Origin: Colletes latitarsis
Lineage: Eukaryota; Arthropoda; Insecta; Hymenoptera; Colletidae
Assembly: GCF_051014445.1 (NCBI RefSeq)
Contig: NW_027488377.1
Coordinates: 2,728,001-2,792,000, forward strand
DNA: 64,000 nucleotides
Direction: 5' to 3'
Shown: positions 13,690 through 27,287 of the stretch, one piece after another
Layout of the letters: each line of letters begins with the position of its first letter
How positions within the stretch are numbered: the first letter of the stretch is position 1
The notes under the pieces: model-generated
What the model was told of the DNA's origin: nothing
Database searches by the model: none
Seen by the model: only the letters and a program-made list of their open reading frames with translations
Made by a program: the position numbers and the translations under genes

Positions 13690-15640
13690 AACAAGTATGA
13701 GAAATATGCGAAAGTATGAGCCTGATGCGGGCAAATCCTGGACCTATCCCAGACGTAACATGCGTTATTCTCTAAAATATTGACCGAGACTAGGCTTTAT
13801 GTACTGTTTCAGTGTGGTACCACATTACCGCCTGATTCAAACCTGAAAAAACCCAGGATCTGTACAACAAGTATGTGAAGAATGCGAAAGTATGGGTCCG
13901 ATGGGGGCAAATCCCAGGCCTAACCTAGACCTAGCATGAGCTATCCACAAAAATATTCATCGAAACCAGGTTTAATGGACTGTTTCAGTGTGGTACCACA
14001 TTACTACGAGATCCAGACCTGTGAAAGCACAGGATCTGGCCAAAAATATGCGAGAAATGCGATGGTATGACCCTGATGAGGGCAAATCCCACACCTAACC
14101 GAGTCCTAACCGGCGTTATTATCTAAAATATTGATCGAGACCAGGTTTAATGGACTCTTTCAGTATGGTACCACATTACTACGTGATCCAAACCAGTGGG
14201 AGCCCAGTATCTGGCCAACAAGAATGAGAAATATGCGAAAGTATGAGGCTGATGAGAGCAAATCCCAGACCTTATCCAGACCTAACATGCGCTATCCTCA
14301 AAAGTATTGATCGAAACCAGGTTTAATGGACTGTTTCAGTGTGGTACCACGTTACTACGTGATCCAGGCCAGTGAAAGCCCAGAATCTGGCAAACAAGTT
14401 TGAGAAATATGCGAAAGTATGACCCAGATGAGGGCAAATCCTAGACCTAACCGAGACCTAACATGCGTTATCCTCTAAAATATTGATCGGATCCAGGTTT
14501 AGTTGACTGTTTCTGTGTGGTACCACTTTACTACGTTATCCAAAGTAGGAAAAACCCTCGATCAGGTCAACATGTATGATAAAACTGCGAAAGTATGACC
14601 CTGATTAGGGCAAATCCCAGGCCTAGCCTAGGCCTAACATGCGTTATCCTCTAAGATATTGGTTGAAAACAGGTTTAATGGACTGTTACAGTGTTGTACT
14701 ACATTAATACGTGATCCAAACCAGAAAAAACCCCGAATCTGGCCATCAAGTATGAGAAATATGCGAATGTACAAGCCTGATGAGAGCAAATCCCAGACCT
14801 AACCTAGACCTAACATGAGTTATTCTCTAAAATATTGATCGAAACCATGTTTAATGGACTGTTTCAGTGTGGTACCACATTACTACGAGATCCAAACCAG
14901 AAAAACCCAGGATCTGTTCAACAAGTATGTGAAAAACGCGAAACTATGAGCCTGATGAGGGCAAATCCCAGACCTATCACAGACCTAACATGCGTTATCC
15001 TCTAAAATATTTATCAAGACCAGGTTTAATTGAATGTTTCAGTGTGGTACCACATTACTACGTGATCCAAACCAGAATAAGCCAGGGATCTGTTCAACAA
15101 GAATGTGAAAGACGCGAATGTATGACCCTGATGAGAGCAAATCCCAGACCTAACCAAGACCTAACATGCGTTATTCTCTAAAATATTGATCGAAACCAGG
15201 TTTAATCGACTGTTTCAGTGTGGTACCACATTACTACGTGATCAAAACCAGAAAAAAACCCTGGATCTGCACAACAAGTATGAGAAGAATGCGAAGGTAT
15301 GAGCCTGACGAGGTCAAATTCCAGGCCTAACCTAGACCTAACATGACTTATCATCTATAATATTTATCGAGACCAGGTTGAATTGACTGTTTCAAGGCGG
15401 TACAACATTACTACGTGATCCAAACCAGTGAAAGAACAGAATCTGTCCATCAAGTTTGAGAAATATGCGAAACTATGAGCCTGATGAGGGCAAATCCCAG
15501 ACCTATCCCAGACCTAACATGCGTTATCCTCTAAAATATTTATCAAGACCAGGTTTAATTGAATGTTTCAGTGTGGTACCACATTACTACGTGATCCAAA
15601 TCAGGGAAAAACACAGGATCCGTTCAACAAGTATGTGAAG
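13690..15640 (+). repeat. Block D5, copy 1 (partner 22,845-24,620)
   Basis: Matches downstream sequence first at 9,153 bp and then, after about 14,340, at about 8,978 bp. The partner has therefore lost one monomer. Shared parts include the ACCGAGACTAGG, TGGGAGCCCAGTATC and CCTCGAT (14,556) monomers and the GAATGTGAAAGACGCG monomer near 15,103. Confidence 0.82.
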
Positions 15641-16430
15641 AATGCGAAAGCATGGGTCAGATGAGGGCAAATCCCAGACCTATCCCAGACCTAACATGCG
15701 TTATCCTCTAAAATATTTATCAAGACCAGGTTTAATTGAATGTTTCAGTGTGGTACCACATTACTACGTGATCCAAATCAGGGAAAAACACAGGATCCGT
15801 TCAACAAGTATGTGAAGAATGCGAAACTATGAGCCTGATGTGGGCAAATCCCAGACCTATCCCAGACCTAACATGCGTTATCCTCTAAAATATTTATCAA
15901 GACCAGGTTTAATTGAATGTTTCAGTGTGGTACCACATTACTACGTGATCCAAACCAGAAAAACGCAGGATCTGTTCAACAAGCATGTGAAAAATGCGAA
16001 AATATGACCCTGATGAGGGCAAATCCCAGACCTATCCCAGACCTAACTTGCGTTATCCTACAAAATTTTGATCGAGACCAGGATTAATCGACAGTTTCAG
16101 TGTGGTACCACTTTTCTACGTGATCCAAACCAGAAAAAGCCAGGGATCTGTTCAACAAGTATGTGAAATATGCGAAAGTATGTGTCTGATGAGGGCAAAT
16201 CCCAGGCGTAACCTTGACCTAACATGCATTATCCTCTAAAATATTGATCGAAACCAGGTTTCATGGACTGTTTCAGTGTGATACCACATTTCCACATGAT
16301 TCAAACATGAAAAACCCAGGATCTGTCCAACAAGTATGTGAAATATGCGACAGTATGTGTCTGATGAGGGCAAATCCCAGGCGTAACCTTGACCTAACAT
16401 ACATTATCCTCTAAAATATTGACCGAAACC
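15200..16430 (+). repeat. Block D6, copy 1 (partners near 26.0 kb and 28.05-29.28 kb)
   Basis: The rare variant ACATACATTATCC marks three places: 16,397, 26,614 and 29,249. Offsets are 10,217 and 12,852 bp. The block includes a run of three almost identical consecutive monomers (about 15,470-15,990) with AATCAGGGAAAAACACAGG in the first two, a local homogenised stretch. Confidence 0.83.
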
Positions 16431-16979
16431 AGGTTTCATGGACTGTTTCAGTGTGATACCACATTACCACGTGATCCAAACCAGAAAAAGCAACGGATCT
16501 GGCTAACAAGTATGAGAAATATGCGACAGTATGAGCCTGATGAGGGCAAATCCCTCACCTAACCGTGTCCTAACCGGCGTTATCCTATAAAATGTTGAAC
16601 GAGACCAGGAGTAATCGACTGTTTCAGTGTGGTACCACTTTACTACGTGATCCAAACCAGAAAAAGCCAGGGATCTGTTCAACAAGAATGTGAAAAACGC
16701 GAATGTATGACCCTGATGAGAGCAAATCCCAGACCTAACCAAGACCTAAAATGCGTTATTCTCTAAAATATTGATCGAAACCAGGTTTAATGGACTGTTT
16801 CAGTGTGGTGCCACATTACTACGTGATCCAAACCAGAAAAAACCCAGGATCTGTGCAAGAAGCATGGGAAGAATGCGAAGGTAAGAGTCTGATGAGGGCA
16901 AATCCCAGGCCTAACCTAGACCTAATATGCGTTATCGTCTAAAATATTTATCGAGACCAGGTTGAATAGACTGTTTCAG

Positions 16980-18350
16980 TGTGGTACCACATTACTACCT
17001 GATCCAAACCAGAAATAACCCAGGATCTGTTCAACAAGTATGTGAAGAATGCGAAAGTATGAGTCTGATGAGGGCAAACCCCGGGCCTAACCTAGACCGA
17101 AAATGCGTTATCATCTAAAATATTGATCGAAACCAGGTTTAATGGACTGTTTCTGTGTTGTACCACATTACTATGTGATCCAGACTAGAAAAAAACCTCG
17201 GATCTGGCCAACAAGTATGAGAAATATGCGAAAGTATGAGTCTGATGAGGGCAAATCCCAGGCCTAACCTAGACCTAGCATGCGTTATCATCTAAAATAT
17301 TTATCGAGACCAGGTTGAATTGGCAGTTTCAGGGCGGTACAACATTACTACGTGATCCAAACTAGTGAAAGCACAGAATCTGGCCAACGAGTTTGAGAAA
17401 TATGCGAAAGTATGAGCCTGAGGCGGGCAAATCCTGGTCCTAACCCAGGCCTAACATGCGTTATCCTCTAAAATATTGATCGAGACCAGGTATAATTGAC
17501 TGTTTCAGTGTGGTACCACATTACTACGAGATCCAGACCTGTGAAAGCACAGGATCTGGCCAACAAATATGCGAGAAATGCGAAGGTATGACCCTGATGA
17601 GGGCAAATCCCACACCTAACCGAGTCCTAACCGGCGTTATCATCTAAAATATTGATCGAGACCAGCTTTAATGGACTGTTTCAGTATGGTACCACATTAC
17701 TACGTGATCCAAACCAGTGGGAGCCCAGTATCTGGCCAACAAGAATGAGAAATATGCGAATGTACAAGCCTGTTGAGAGCAAATCCCAGACCTAACCTAG
17801 ACCTAACATGAGTTATTCTCTAAAATATTGATCGAAACCATGTTTAATGGACTGTTTCGGTGTGGTACCACATTACTACGAGATCCAAACCAGAAAAAAC
17901 CCAGGATCTGTTCAACAAGTATGTGAAAAACGCGAAACTATGAGCCTGATGAGGGCAAATCCCAGACCTATCACAGACCTAACATGCGTTATCCTCTAAA
18001 ATATTGATCGGAACCTGGTTTAATCGACTGTTTCAGTGTGGTACCACATTACTACGTGATCAAAACCAGAAAAAAACCCTGGATCTGTACAACAAGTATG
18101 AGAAGAATGCGAAGGTATGAGCCTGACGAGGTCAAATTCCAGGCCTTACCTAGACCTAACATGACTTATCATCTATAATATTTATCGAGACCAGGTTGAA
18201 TTGACTGTTTCAAGGCGGTACAACGTTACTACGTGATCCAAGCCAGTGAAAGAACAGAATATGTCCAACAAGTTTGAGAAATATGCGAAACTATGAGCCT
18301 GATGAGGGCAAATCCCAGACCTATCCCTGACCTAACATGCGTTATCCTCT
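16980..18350 (+). repeat. Block D4, copy 2, lacking two monomers
   Basis: The offset to copy 1 falls from 5,280 to 4,928 bp near 17,757, a loss of exactly 352 bp. The junction lies inside the shared GAAATATGCGAA motif, as expected for recombination between two in-register monomers. The variant CGGAACCTGG at 18,009 is shared with 13,081. Confidence 0.85.
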
Positions 18351-18636
18351 AAAATATTTATCAAGACCAGGTTTAATTGAATGTTTCAGTGTGGTACCAC
18401 ATTACTACGTGATCCAAACCAGAAAAACGCAGGATCTGTTCAACAAGCATGTGAAGAATGCGAAGGTATGAGTCTGATGAGGGCAGATCCCAGACCTATC
18501 CCAGACCTGACATGCGTTATCATCTAAAATATTGATCAAAACCAGGTTTCATGGACTGTTTCAGTGTGATACCGCATTACCACATGATTCAAACATGAAA
18601 ACGCCAGGGATCTGTTCAACAAGTATGTGAAAAATG

Positions 18637-21600
18637 CGAAAATATGACCCTGATGAGGGCAAATCCCAGACCTATCCCAGACCTAACTTGCGTTATCCTA
18701 CAAAATATTGATCGAGACCAGGATTAATCGACTGTTTCAATGTGGTACCACTTTTCTACGTGTTCCAAACCAGAAAAAGCCAGGCATCTGTTCAACAAGT
18801 ATGTGAAATATGCGAAAGTATGTGTCTGATGAGGGCAAATACCAGGCGTAACCTTGACCTAACGTGCATTATCCTCTAAAATATTGATCGAAACCAGGTT
18901 TCATGGACTGTTTCAGTGTGATACCACATTACCACATGATTCAAACATGAAAAAGCCAGGGATCTGATCAACAAGTATGTGAAATACGCAAAACTATGAG
19001 TCTGATGAGGGCAAACCCCAGGCCTAACCTAGACCTAACATGCGTTATCCTCTAAAATATTGATCGAAACCAGGTTTCATGGACTGTTTCAGTGTGATAC
19101 CACATTACCACGTGATCCAAACCAGAAAAAGCAACGGATCTGGCTAACAAGTATGAGAAATATGCGACAGTATGAGCCTGATGAGGGCAAATCCCTCACC
19201 TAACCGTGTCCTAAACGGCGTTATCCTGTAAAATATTGTTCGAGACCAGGATTAATCGACTGTTTCGGTGTGGTACCACTGTACGACGTGATCCAAACCA
19301 GAAAAAGCCAGGGATCTGTACAACAAGTATGTGAAAAATGCGAACGTATGAGCCTGACGAGGGCAAATCCCAGACCTATCCCAGACATAACATGCGTTAT
19401 CCTCTAAAATATTGGTCGAAACCAGGTTTCATGGACTGATTCAGTGTGATACCACAGTACCACGTGATCTAAACCAGAGAAAGCAATGGATCTGGCTAAC
19501 AAGTATGAGAAATATGCGACAGTATGAGCCTGATGATGGTAAATCCCTCAACTAACCGTGTCCCAAACGGCGTTATCCTATAAAATATTGTTCGAGACCA
19601 GGTTTAATCGACTGTTTCAGAGTGGTACCACATTACTACGTGATCCAAAGCAGAAAAAGCCAGGGATCTGTTCAACAAGTATGAGAAATATGCGAAAGTA
19701 TGAGCCTGATGCAGGCAAATCCTGGACCTAACCCAGGCCTCACATGCGTTATCCTCTAAAATATTGATCGAGACCAGGTATAATTGACTGCTTCAGTGTG
19801 GTACTTCATCAGTATGTGATCCAATCCAGAAAAAGCAAAGTATCTGGCCAACAGGTATGAGAAATATGCGAAAGTATGAGTCTGATGAGGGCAAATCCCA
19901 TGCCTAACCTAGACCTAACATGCGTTATCATCTAAAATATTTATCGAGACCAGGTTGTATTGACTGTTTCAGGGCGGTACAACATTACTACGTGATCCAA
20001 ACCAGTGAAAGCACAGAATCGGGCCAACAAGTTTGAGAAATATGCGAAACTATGAGCCTGATGAGGGCAAATCCCAGACCTATCCCAGACCTAACATGCG
20101 TTATCATCTAAAATATTGATCAAAACCAGGTTTAATGGACTGTTTCAGTGTGGTACCACATTACTACGTGATCCAGACCAGAAAAAATGCCAGAATCTTG
20201 CCAAGAAGTATAAGAAATATGTGAAAGTATAAGTCTGATGAGGGCAAATGCCAGGCTTAACCTAGACCTAACATGCGTTATCATCTAAAATATTTATCGA
20301 GACCAGGTTTAATGGACTGTATCAGTGTGGTACCACATTACTACATGATCCAAACCAGAAAAAGCCCAGGATCTGTTCAACAAGTATGTGAAGAATGCGA
20401 AAGTATGAGCCAGATGAGGGCAAATTCCAGACCTATCCCAGACCCAACTTGCGTTATCCTCTTAAATATTGGTCGAGACCAGGTTTAGTCGACTGTTTCA
20501 GAGTGGTACCACATAACTACGTGATCCAAACCAGAAAAAGCCCAGGATCTGGCCAACAAGTATGAGAAATATGCGAAAGTATGAGCCTGATGCGGGCAAA
20601 TCCAGGACCTATCCCAGACGTAACATGCGTTATCCTCTAAAATATTGACCGAGACTAGGTTTTATGTACTGTTTCAGTGTGGTACCACATTACCGCCTGA
20701 TTCAAACCTGAAAAAACCCAGGATCTGTACAACAAGTATGTGAAGAATGCGAAAGTATGAGTCTGATGAGGGCAAATCCCAGGCCTAACCTAGACCTAAC
20801 ATGCGTTATCATCTAAAATATTTATCGAGACCAGGTTGAATTGGCAGTTTCAGGGCGGTACAACATTACTACGTGATCCAAACCAGTGAAAGCACAGAAC
20901 CTGGCCAACAAGTTTGAGAAATATGCGAAAGTATGAGCCTGATGCGGGCAAATCCTGGACCTAACCCAGGCCTAACATGCGTTATCCTCTAAAATATTGA
21001 TCGAGACCAGGTATAATTGACTCTTTCAGTGTGGTACCACATTACTACGAGATCCAGACCTGTGAAAGCACAGGATCTGGCCAACAAATATGCGAGAAAT
21101 GCGAAGGTATGACCCTGATGAGGGCAAATCCCAGACCTTATCCAGACCTAACATGCGCTATCCTCGAAAGTATTGATCGAAACCAGGTTTAATGGACTGT
21201 TTCAGTGTGGTACCACGTTACTACGTGATCCAGACCAGTGAAAGCCCAGAATCTGGCAAACAAGTTTGAGAAATATGCGAAAGTATGACCCTGATGAGGG
21301 CAAATCCTAGACCTAACCGAGACCTAACATGCGTTATCCTCTAAAATATTGATCGGATCCAGGTTTAGTTGACTGTTTCTGTGTGGTACCACTTTACTAC
21401 GTTATCCAAAGTAGGAAAAACCCTCGATCAGGTCAACATGTATGATAAAACTGCGAAAGTATGACCCTGATTAGGGCAAATCCCAGGCCTAGCCTAGGCC
21501 TAACATGCGTTATCCTTTAAGATATTGGTTGAAAACAGGTTTAATGGACTGTTACAGTGTTGTACTACATTACTACGTGATCCAAACCAGAAAAAGCCCC

Positions 21601-22117
21601 GAATCTGGCCATCAAGTATGAGAAATATGCGAATGTACAAGCCTGCTGAGAGCAAATCCCAGACCTAACCTAGACCTAACATGCGTTATCCTCAAAAATA
21701 TTGATCGAAACCATGTTTAATGGACTGTTTCTGTGTGGCACCACATTACTACGAGATCCAAACCAGAAAAAACCCAGGATCTGTTCAACAAGAATGTGAA
21801 AAACGCGAAACTATGAGCCTGATGGGGGCAAATCCCAGACCTATCACAGACCTAACATGCACTATCCTCTAAAATATTGATCGAAACCAGGTTTAATGGA
21901 CTGTTTCAGTGTGGTACCACATTAGTACGTGATCCAAACCAGAATAAGCCAGGGATCTGTTCAACAAGAATGTGAAAGACGCGAATGTATGACCCTGATG
22001 AGAGCAAATCCCAGACCTAACCAAGACCTAACATGCGTTATTCTCTAAAATATTGATCGAAACCAGGATTAATCGACTGTTTCAGTGTGGTACCACATTA
22101 CTACGTGATCAAAACCA
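18637..22117 (+). repeat. Block D3, copy 2 (partner 7,370-10,850)
   Basis: Second copy at 11,267 bp. Differences include GATGATGGTAAATCC near 19,530 where copy 1 has GATGAGGGCAAATCC, and CAGAAAAAGCCC near 20,356 where copy 1 has CAGAAATAACCC. After about 22,117 the sequence follows the 15.2-kb block instead. Confidence 0.87.
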
Positions 22118-22844
22118 GAAAAAAACCCTGGATCTGTACAACAAGTATGAGAAGAATGCGAAGGTATGAGCCTGACGATGTCAAATTCCAGGCCTAACCT
22201 AGACCTAACATGTCTTATCATCTATAATATTTATCGAGACCAGGTTGAATTGACTGTTTCAAGGCGGTACAACATTACTACGTGATCCAAACCAGTGAAA
22301 GAACAGAATCTGTCCAACAAGTTTGAGAAATATGCGAAACTATGAGCCTGATGAGGGCAAATCCCAGGCCTATCCCAGACCTAACATGCGTTATCCTCTA
22401 AAATAATTATCAAGACCAGGTTTAGTTGAATGGTTCAGTGTGGTACCACATTACTACGTGATCCAAACCAGAAAAACGCAGTATCTGTTCAACAAGCATG
22501 TGAAGAATGCGAAGGAATGAGTCTGATGAGGGCAGATCCCAGACCTATCCCAGACCTAACATGCGTTATCATCTAAAATATTGGTCAAAAGCAGGTTTCA
22601 TGGACTGTTTCAGTGTGATACCGCATTACCACATGATTCAAACATGAAAAAGCCAGGGATCTGTTCAACAAGTATGTGAAAAATGCGAAAATATGACCCT
22701 GATGAGGGCAAGTCCCAGACCTAACCAAGACCTAACATGCGTTATTCTGTAAAATATTGATCGAAACCAGGTTTAATGGACTGTTTCAGTGTGGTACCAC
22801 ATTACTACGTGATCCAAACCAGAAAAAGCCAGGGATCTGGCCAA

Positions 22845-24620
22845 CAAGTATGAGAAATATGCGAAAGTATGAGCCTGATGCGGGCAAATCCTGGACCTAT
22901 CCCAGACGTAACATGCGTTATCCTCTAAAATATTGACCGAGACTAGGATTTATGTACTGTTTCAGTGTGGTACCACATTACCGCCTGATTTAAACCTGAA
23001 AAAACCCAGGATCTGTACAACAAGTATGTGAAGAATGCGAAAGTATGGGTCCGATGGGGGCAAATCCCAGGCCTAACCTAGACCTAGCATGAGCTATCCT
23101 CAAAAATATTGATCGAAACCAGGTTTAATGGACTGTTTCAGTGTGGTACCACATTACTACGAGATCCAGACCTGTGAAGGCACAGGATCTGGCCAATAAA
23201 TATGCGAGAAATGCGAAGGTATGACCCTGATGAGGGCAAATCCCACACCTAACCGAGTCCTAACCGGCGGTATTCTCTAAAATGTTGATCGTGACCAGGT
23301 TTAATCGACTGTTTCAGTGTGGTACCACATTACTACGTGATCCAAACCAGTGGGAGCCCAGTATCTGGCCAACAAGAATGAGAAATATGCGAAGGTATGA
23401 GCCTGATGAGAGCAAATCCCAGACCTTATCCAGACCTAACATGCGCTATCCTCAAAAGTATTGATCGAAACCAGGTTTAGTTGACAGTTTCTGTGTGGTA
23501 CCACTTTACTACGTTATCCAAAGTAGGAAAAACCCTCGATCAGGTCTACATGTATGATAAAACTGCGAAAGTATGACCCTGATTAGGACAAATCCCAGGC
23601 CTAGCCTAGGCCTAACATGCGTTATCCTCTAAGATATTGGTTGAAAACAGGTTTAATGGACTGTTACAGTGTTGTACTACATTACTACGTGATCCAAACC
23701 AGAAAAAGCCCCGAATCTGGCCATCAAGTATGAGAAATATGCGAATGTACAAGCCTGATGAGAGCAAATCCCAGACCTAACCTAAACCTAACATGAGTTA
23801 TTCTCTAAAATATTGATCGAAATCATGTTTAATGGACTGTTTCAGTGTGGTACCACATTACTACGAGATTCAAACCAGAAAAACCCAGGATCTGTTCAAC
23901 AAGTATGTGAAAAACGCGAAACTATGAGCCTGATGAGGGCAAATCCCAGACCTATCACAGACCTAACATGCGTTATCCTCTAAAATATTTATCAAGACCA
24001 GGTTTGATTGAATGTTTCAGTGTGGTACCACATTACTACGTGATCCAAACCAGAATAAGCCAGGGATCTGTTCAACAAGAATGTGAAAGACGCGAATGTA
24101 TGACCCTGATGAGAGCAAATCCCAGACCTAACCAAGACCTAACATGCGTTAACTTCTCTAAAATATTGATCGAAACCAGGTTTAATCGACTGTTTCAGTG
24201 TGGTACCACATTACTACGTGATCAAAACCAGAAAAAAACCCTGGATCTGCACAACAAGTATGAGAAGAATGCGAAGGTATGAGCCTGACGAGGTCAAATT
24301 CCAGGCCTAACCTAGACCTAACATGACTTATCATCTATAATATTTATCGAGACCAGGTTGAATTGACTGTTTCAAGGCGGTACAACATTACTACGTGATC
24401 CAAACCAGTGAAAGAACAGAATCTGTCCATCAAGTTTGAGAAATATGCGAAACTATGAGCCTGATGAGGGCAAATCCCAGACCTATCCCAGACCTAACAT
24501 GCGTTATCCTCTAAAATATTTATCAAGACCAGGTTTAATTGAATGTTTCAGTGTGGCACCACATTACTACGTGATCCATATCAGGGAAAAACACAGGATC
24601 CGTTCAACAAGTATGTGAAG
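22845..24620 (+). repeat. Block D5, copy 2, lacking one monomer
   Basis: Near 23,470 the sequence passes from a TATTGATCGAAACCAGG start directly into TTTAGTTGACAGTTTCTG. Relative to copy 1 this removes 176 bp. It also carries GCGTTAACTTCTC near 24,146, a two-base insertion relative to GCGTTATTCTC of copy 1. That change then appears again in the adjacent 1,061-bp duplicate. Confidence 0.82.
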
Positions 24621-24956
24621 AATGCGAAAGTATGGGTCAGATGAGGGCAAATCCCAGACCTATCCCAGACCTAACATGCGTTATCCTCTATAATATTGGT
24701 CGAAACCAGGTTTCATGGACTGATTCAGTGTGATACCACAGTACCACGTGATCCACACCAGAAAAAGCAATGGATCTGGCTAACAAGTATGAGAAATATG
24801 CGAAACTATGAGCCTGATGAGGGCAAATCCCAGACCTATCCCAGACCTAACATGCGTTATCCTCTAAAATATTTATCAAGACCAGGTTTAATTGAATGTT
24901 TCAGTGTGGTACCACATTACTACGTGATCCAAATCAGGGAAAAACACAGGATCCGT
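23896..24956 (+). repeat. Tandem 1,061-bp duplication (6 monomers), copy 1
   Basis: Copy 1 is followed directly by a nearly perfect copy. The only difference I saw is AAATCCCAGACC near 24,652 against AAATCCATGACC near 25,713. Both copies share the otherwise unusual GCGTTAACTTCTC, GTGTGGCACCAC and CTATAATATTGG variants. The length is six monomers plus 5 bp, because the unit carries small insertions. Such identity against a diverged background indicates a very recent duplication or an assembly duplication. Confidence 0.93.
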
Positions 24957-26017
24957 TCAACAAGTATGTGAAAAACGCGAAACTATGAGCCTGATGAGGG
25001 CAAATCCCAGACCTATCACAGACCTAACATGCGTTATCCTCTAAAATATTTATCAAGACCAGGTTTGATTGAATGTTTCAGTGTGGTACCACATTACTAC
25101 GTGATCCAAACCAGAATAAGCCAGGGATCTGTTCAACAAGAATGTGAAAGACGCGAATGTATGACCCTGATGAGAGCAAATCCCAGACCTAACCAAGACC
25201 TAACATGCGTTAACTTCTCTAAAATATTGATCGAAACCAGGTTTAATCGACTGTTTCAGTGTGGTACCACATTACTACGTGATCAAAACCAGAAAAAAAC
25301 CCTGGATCTGCACAACAAGTATGAGAAGAATGCGAAGGTATGAGCCTGACGAGGTCAAATTCCAGGCCTAACCTAGACCTAACATGACTTATCATCTATA
25401 ATATTTATCGAGACCAGGTTGAATTGACTGTTTCAAGGCGGTACAACATTACTACGTGATCCAAACCAGTGAAAGAACAGAATCTGTCCATCAAGTTTGA
25501 GAAATATGCGAAACTATGAGCCTGATGAGGGCAAATCCCAGACCTATCCCAGACCTAACATGCGTTATCCTCTAAAATATTTATCAAGACCAGGTTTAAT
25601 TGAATGTTTCAGTGTGGCACCACATTACTACGTGATCCATATCAGGGAAAAACACAGGATCCGTTCAACAAGTATGTGAAGAATGCGAAAGTATGGGTCA
25701 GATGAGGGCAAATCCATGACCTATCCCAGACCTAACATGCGTTATCCTCTATAATATTGGTCGAAACCAGGTTTCATGGACTGATTCAGTGTGATACCAC
25801 AGTACCACGTGATCCACACCAGAAAAAGCAATGGATCTGGCTAACAAGTATGAGAAATATGCGAAACTATGAGCCTGATGAGGGCAAATCCCAGACCTAT
25901 CCCAGACCTAACATGCGTTATCCTCTAAAATATTTATCAAGACCAGGTTTAATTGAATGTTTCAGTGTGGTACCACATTACTACGTGATCCAAATCAGGG
26001 AAAAACACAGGATCCGT
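24957..26017 (+). repeat. Tandem 1,061-bp duplication, copy 2
   Basis: Direct continuation of copy 1 at an offset of exactly 1,061 bp. The left breakpoint falls in a monomer that starts as the AGGATCCGTTCAAC type and continues as the GTGAAAAACGCG type. The crossover was therefore in the conserved GTTCAACAAGTATGTGAA segment. Confidence 0.93.
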
Positions 26018-27118
26018 TCAACAAGTATGTGAAGAATGCGAAACTATGAGCCTGATGAGGGCAAATCCCAGACCTATCCCAGACCTAACATGCGTTATCC
26101 TCTAAAATATTTATCAAGACCAGGTTTAATTGAATGTTTCAGTGTGGTACCACATTACTACGTGATCCAAACCAGAAAAACGCAGGATCTGTTCAACAAG
26201 CATGTGAAAAATGCGAAAATATGACCCTGATGTGGGCAAATCCCAGACCTATCCCAGACCTAACTTGCGATATCCTATAAAATATTGATCGAGACCAGGA
26301 TTAATCGACTGTTTCAGTGTGGTACCACTTTTCTACGTGATCGAAACCAGAAAAAGCCAGGGATCTGTTCAACAAGTATGTGAAATATGCGAAAGTATGT
26401 GTCTGATGAGGGCAAATCCCAGGCGTAACCTTAACCTAACATGCATTATCCTCTAAAATATTGATCGAAACCAGGTTTCATGGACTGTTTCAGTGTGATA
26501 CCACATTACCACATGATTCAAACATGAAAAACCCAGGATCTGTCCAACAAGTATGTGAAATATGCGACAGTATGTGTCTGATGAGGGCAAATCCCAGGCG
26601 TAACCTTGACCTAACATACATTATCCTCTAAAATATTGATCGAAACCAGGTTTCATGGACTGTTTCAGTGTGATACCACATTACCACGTGATCCAAACCA
26701 GAAAAAGCAACGGATCTGGCTAACAAGTATGAGAAATATGCGACAGTATGAGCCTGATGAGGGCAAATCCCTCACCTAACCGTGTCCTAAACGGCGTCAT
26801 CCTATAAAATATTGTTCGAGACCAGGATTAATCGACTGTCTCGGTGTGGTACCACTTTACGACGTGATCCAGACCAGAAAAAGCCAGGGATCTGTACAAC
26901 AAGTATGTGAAAAATGCGAACGTATGAGCCTGACGAGGGCAAATCCCAGACCTATCCCAGACATAACATGCGTTATCCTCTAAAATATTGGTCGAAACCA
27001 GGTTTCATGGACTGATTCAGTGTGATACCACAGTACCACGTGATCCACACCAGAAAAAGCAATGGATCTGGCTAACAAGTATGAGAAATATGCGACAGTA
27101 TGAGCCTGATGAGGGCAA

Positions 27119-27287
27119 ATCCGACACCTAACCGTGTCCTAACCGGCGTTATCCTATAAAATGTTGAACGAGACCAGGAGTAATCGACTGTTTCAGTGTG
27201 GTACCACTTTACTACGTGATCCAAAAAGCCAGGGATCTGTTCAACAAGTATGTGAAGTATGCGAAAGTATGAGTCTGATGAGGGCAA
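27119..27287 (+). repeat. Monomer with a 7-bp internal deletion
   Basis: Near 27,221 the sequence reads GATCCAAAAAGCCAGGG, where related monomers (for example 6,261 onward) read GATCCAAACCAGAAAAAGCC. Seven bases are missing between short A-rich repeats, which fits replication slippage. Otherwise the monomer is a normal member of the CGTGTCCTAACCGG subtype. Confidence 0.75.

Noticed and set aside
16503..16742. Minus-strand open frames (also 6,118-6,300, 29,355-29,537, 35,167-35,406)
   Set aside because: Same argument on the other strand. They occur only in monomers that by chance lack a stop in that frame, and no family is recognisable.
23968..24282. Short plus-strand open frames of 60-104 codons that look alike across the array (also 25,029-25,343, 45,042-45,311, 62,391-62,660)
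   Set aside because: They are the satellite read as codons. The 176-bp period is not a multiple of three, so a frame survives little more than one monomer. In most monomers the same frame is closed by TGA in TATTGATCG. Variation shows no sign of codon constraint.
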